55,962 nt of DNA from Chrysochromulina tobinii. Lineage: Eukaryota; Haptophyta; Prymnesiales; Chrysochromulinaceae. This document shows positions 53,972-55,962 of this stretch, piece after piece (position 1 is the stretch's first letter; each line of letters starts with the position of its first letter). Position numbers and translations under genes: made by a program. Under the pieces are notes generated by a model. It did no database searches. It saw only the letters and a list, made by a program, of their open reading frames with translations, and was not told the DNA's origin. The stretch lies in the NCBI GenBank assembly GCA_001275005.1, contig JWZX01002833.1, positions 1-55,962 on the forward strand. The letters run 5' to 3'.

Positions 53972-54394
53972 GCCGGTATGGCACAGCGGCAAGCAGGCCA
54001 TTCCTCCGTAGTGGCCATGTGCTCCGAGGCGTACCGATGTCATAGCTCATACTGTGAAACGCCGCGGAGATTTAGAGATACTGTTCGACGCATAAAAACG
54101 CATCGTGATGTACATATAGCAAGCATATAATACGAAACTGGATAATACGCGGCCAACGCCGTCGAATCATTACAGCCGCCGAGCGCCGACTCAACCGAAG
54201 GTTCCGAACGGGCCGGCAGACCTCAACAAGCCATGCAAGCGCGCCACCCGCGGCGGCCGGCGGGGGCTGGGCGCCCCCCCCCGCCCCCGCAAGCTGACAC
54301 GGAGGATTGTTCACGTACGCTCCGTCTGCACATTCAGTCTGCTATACCTTGCTATGGCGGTTGTGCCGCATTTCTTCCCACGAGGCTTTCGCTC
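53972..54394. other. Convergent intergenic region
   Basis: This lies between the 3' ends of TVP23 and the HSF gene. It contains an A/T-rich stretch (54070-54150) and a short C-run near 54270. No gene is recognised. Confidence 0.5.
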
Positions 54395-55962
54395 TCACGG
54401 ACTGGAGCCGCTGGTCGAGCCACTGCCCGCGGTACTCGGCTCGCTCTGCGGCAAGGCGGAGGACGAAGAGAGGTTGTTCGAGTCCGACGAGTTGGCACCG
54501 GCGGAGCCGACGCTCCCGGCCACCGCAGAGGCGCGCGATACGTCGCTCGCGGAACCCGAGCCCGCATTGGAGTCGGCATTCGAGCCCGCGTTGGAGCCTG
54601 ATTGATCCGAGTGGTGCGAACCGTTGCCGCTCGCATTCGACGGCTGCGAGCCGCCCGAAGCGCCAGAATTGTCGCTGCCCGACTTGTCGCTGCCCGACTT
54701 GTCGCTGCCCGACTTGTCGCTGCCCGACTTATGCGACGAGCGGCCTTCTGAGTCGGAGCGCTCATCCGATTCGCCTCGGCATTGCTTCCGGCGATCGTCC
54801 TCGGAGCCGCTGTCCGCCCCCGTCCGCTCGCGGTCTGAGCCGTCGCGCCCCTCGATAGAGCTGTGGTCGTTGTTGTCGTACGACGAGCGCTCTGAGGGCT
54901 CGGAATCGCGCTCTTCGCCCTCGCGGCTGCCTTCGGGCGACGTATCGCGCTTGCGCTTCAGATCGATCTTCGCCACCGCCTCGTCGGGCAGCAAGCCGGC
55001 GTCCGTCAAGCTCACGGCCGCGGTCAGGTGATCGAGCGTGGGGCGTCCGGAGCCGCAGCCGAAAGCGGAGCTGCCGCGGGCCGAGGCACCGGCCGCAGCA
55101 CCGCCCGGTTGACTTCCGTGCGCAGAGCCGCCGATGGCGTAGGTGCAATCGTTCTCCTCGCCGTCGCTGTGCTTGTCGTGCGCCCCCATATCGTCGTCCT
55201 TGCAGTCCATGTCGTCCTCGTCCTCCATGTCGTTCTCGTAGTCCTGCGCGGCGCGCGGAGCGGGCACGACCGGTGCTGGCCTCGCGTTCAGGATCTCCTG
55301 CACAGCCGCATGCAGCGCCGGGTGCCGATGCGCGACCGCCTGGGAGAGCGCGACGAGTGTATGATCCATCGCGAGGGCGCGATGTCGGAAGCTTTGCTCC
55401 ATCCGCCCGATAGCATCTTCCGACTGCCGGAGCAGCTCCTCGAGCAATTCCATCGGCACCACGAGGCAGCCGTTTTCGGCGGCAGCAGTAGAGCTCCTGC
55501 CCGCCGGGGCGTGGCTGCATGCTGCCATCTGGCTGTCGTTGGCAGGGGCCAGCAAGGCGACGGGACCGCGATCCGACGATGCGTTCGTCGGCGGCAGCTG
55601 TACCCCCGCCTCGTGCGGCACAGACGGCATTGGCAGCCTGGCTAGTGGCGGTGGCGCTCGCAGCGGCTGTGGCGGCTGCGGCGGCTGTGCCGCCGCCGCC
55701 ACCGGCGAGTTGTGCGGCTGTGGCGCGTAGCTCGTATGGACGACTGTGAGCTCTTCGACGAGGTCCTCGACACGGCCACCTGCTGGCCCACGCCGGATTT
55801 TGTGCAGCTCTTCTGGCGCGTCGGGGCGGAAGTGCTCATGCGAGAAGACCATCGCGTCAGGATAATCCGGCTCAGAATAGGAGCGCCGCACAAAGGCGTA
55901 TGTGTGCATTTGCTGCGTGAACGAGCCGAGCTTGTTGTGCTTGAAGTAGCGCGGCAGCAGGT
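54395..55962 (-). CDS. HSF: Heat shock transcription factor, N-terminally partial
   Basis: The gene continues past the window end, so the N-terminus is missing. The visible part begins LLPRYFKHNKLGSFTQQM, TYAFVRR and HEHFRPDAPEELHKIRR, the second half of the HSF DNA-binding domain (YFKHNNFSSFVRQLNTYGF in standard members). A helical segment with VVPMELLEELLRQSEDAIGRM may be the trimerisation coiled coil. The remainder is disordered: Ala/Gln/Pro-rich, then Asp/Glu-rich, a possible basic nuclear-localisation stretch LKRKRD, and a Ser/Gly/Asp tail containing four tandem DKSGS repeats. HSFs bind heat-shock elements as trimers. The FAR/QQMH variation at the recognition helix end (QQMHTYAFVRR) departs from the usual RQLNTYGF. 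Confidence 0.85.
   Translation of the reverse strand, partial: LLPRYFKHNKLGSFTQQMHTYAFVRRSYSEPDYPDAMVFSHEHFRPDAPEELHKIRRGPAGGRVEDLVEELTVVHTSYAPQPHNSPVAAAAQPPQPPQPLRAPPPLARLPMPSVPHEAGVQLPPTNASSDRGPVALLAPANDSQMAACSHAPAGRSSTAAAENGCLVVPMELLEELLRQSEDAIGRMEQSFRHRALAMDHTLVALSQAVAHRHPALHAAVQEILNARPAPVVPAPRAAQDYENDMEDEDDMDCKDDDMGAHDKHSDGEENDCTYAIGGSAHGSQPGGAAAGASARGSSAFGCGSGRPTLDHLTAAVSLTDAGLLPDEAVAKIDLKRKRDTSPEGSREGEERDSEPSERSSYDNNDHSSIEGRDGSDRERTGADSGSEDDRRKQCRGESDERSDSEGRSSHKSGSDKSGSDKSGSDKSGSDNSGASGGSQPSNASGNGSHHSDQSGSNAGSNADSNAGSGSASDVSRASAVAGSVGSAGANSSDSNNLSSSSALPQSEPSTAGSGSTSGSSP
54665..54735 (-). repeat. 15-bp tandem repeat in the HSF C-terminus
   Basis: Four copies of CGACTTGTCGCTGCC code DKSGS repeats. 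The unit is in frame. Confidence 0.85.

Overview
This window is eukaryotic nuclear DNA, most likely from a single-celled alga with a secondary plastid; a haptophyte is my best guess, with modest confidence. The evidence is inferred spliceosomal introns, TTAGGG-type repeats, typical eukaryotic genes (DNA2, DDX55/Spb4, TVP23, HSF, DGAT2, GT47) and a protein that starts with a signal peptide followed by an ALAP-type plastid motif. The DNA is GC-rich, genes are close together on both strands, and several large genes have no visible intron. I saw no rRNA, tRNA or CRISPR array.

Layout. 1-5945: 3' part of a Helitron Rep/helicase gene with a SAP domain and OTU protease halves in an unusual order. 6.4-10.2 kb: one spliced gene for a six-SH3, coiled-coil scaffold. 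10.5-13.5 kb: two different 2-oxoglutarate/Fe(II)-type oxygenases, the second fused to a thioredoxin-like ferredoxin and probably plastid-targeted. 13.7-16.7 kb: a dual-specificity phosphatase and a Nudix hydrolase. 16.9-20.5 kb: two type II membrane glycosyltransferases. 20.6-21.1 kb: a palindrome-rich repeat block. 21.1-26.9 kb: an unknown two-exon gene, an IQ-motif protein, an ankyrin protein and a ZC2HC zinc-finger protein. 27.2-30.7 kb: a dual lipase (class 3 lipase, EF-hands, cPLA2-like) with an acylation-type N-terminus. 31.0-36.3 kb: DNA2 nuclease-helicase. 36.9-39.3 kb: DDX55/Spb4 RNA helicase. 39.5-40.5 kb: DGAT2. 41.0-41.7 kb: a small membrane protein whose intron is made of telomeric repeats. 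42-52.8 kb: an accessory region with an OTU-UIM-AP2-HNH protein, three ORFans, a G-rich low-complexity tract and two inverted arrays of a 42-bp satellite. 53-55.96 kb: TVP23 and the 5'-truncated HSF gene.

The most striking signals are three introns that still show how they could have arisen. Two (SH3 scaffold, DDX55) lie between tandem copies of coding sequence containing CAG|GTGG, so the duplication itself would supply both splice sites. The third (41.2-41.3 kb) is a telomeric-repeat insertion bounded by a 9-bp direct repeat. In all three, removing the inferred intron restores one open frame. The second theme is the 42-53 kb accessory region. Its two satellite arrays are in inverted orientation, two of its genes share the same leader at the same distance from the ATG, and it holds a 23-nt palindrome followed by five 29-31 bp direct repeats. 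It looks like a non-autonomous or uncharacterised mobile element, but I see no recognisable transposase, integrase or capsid gene in it.
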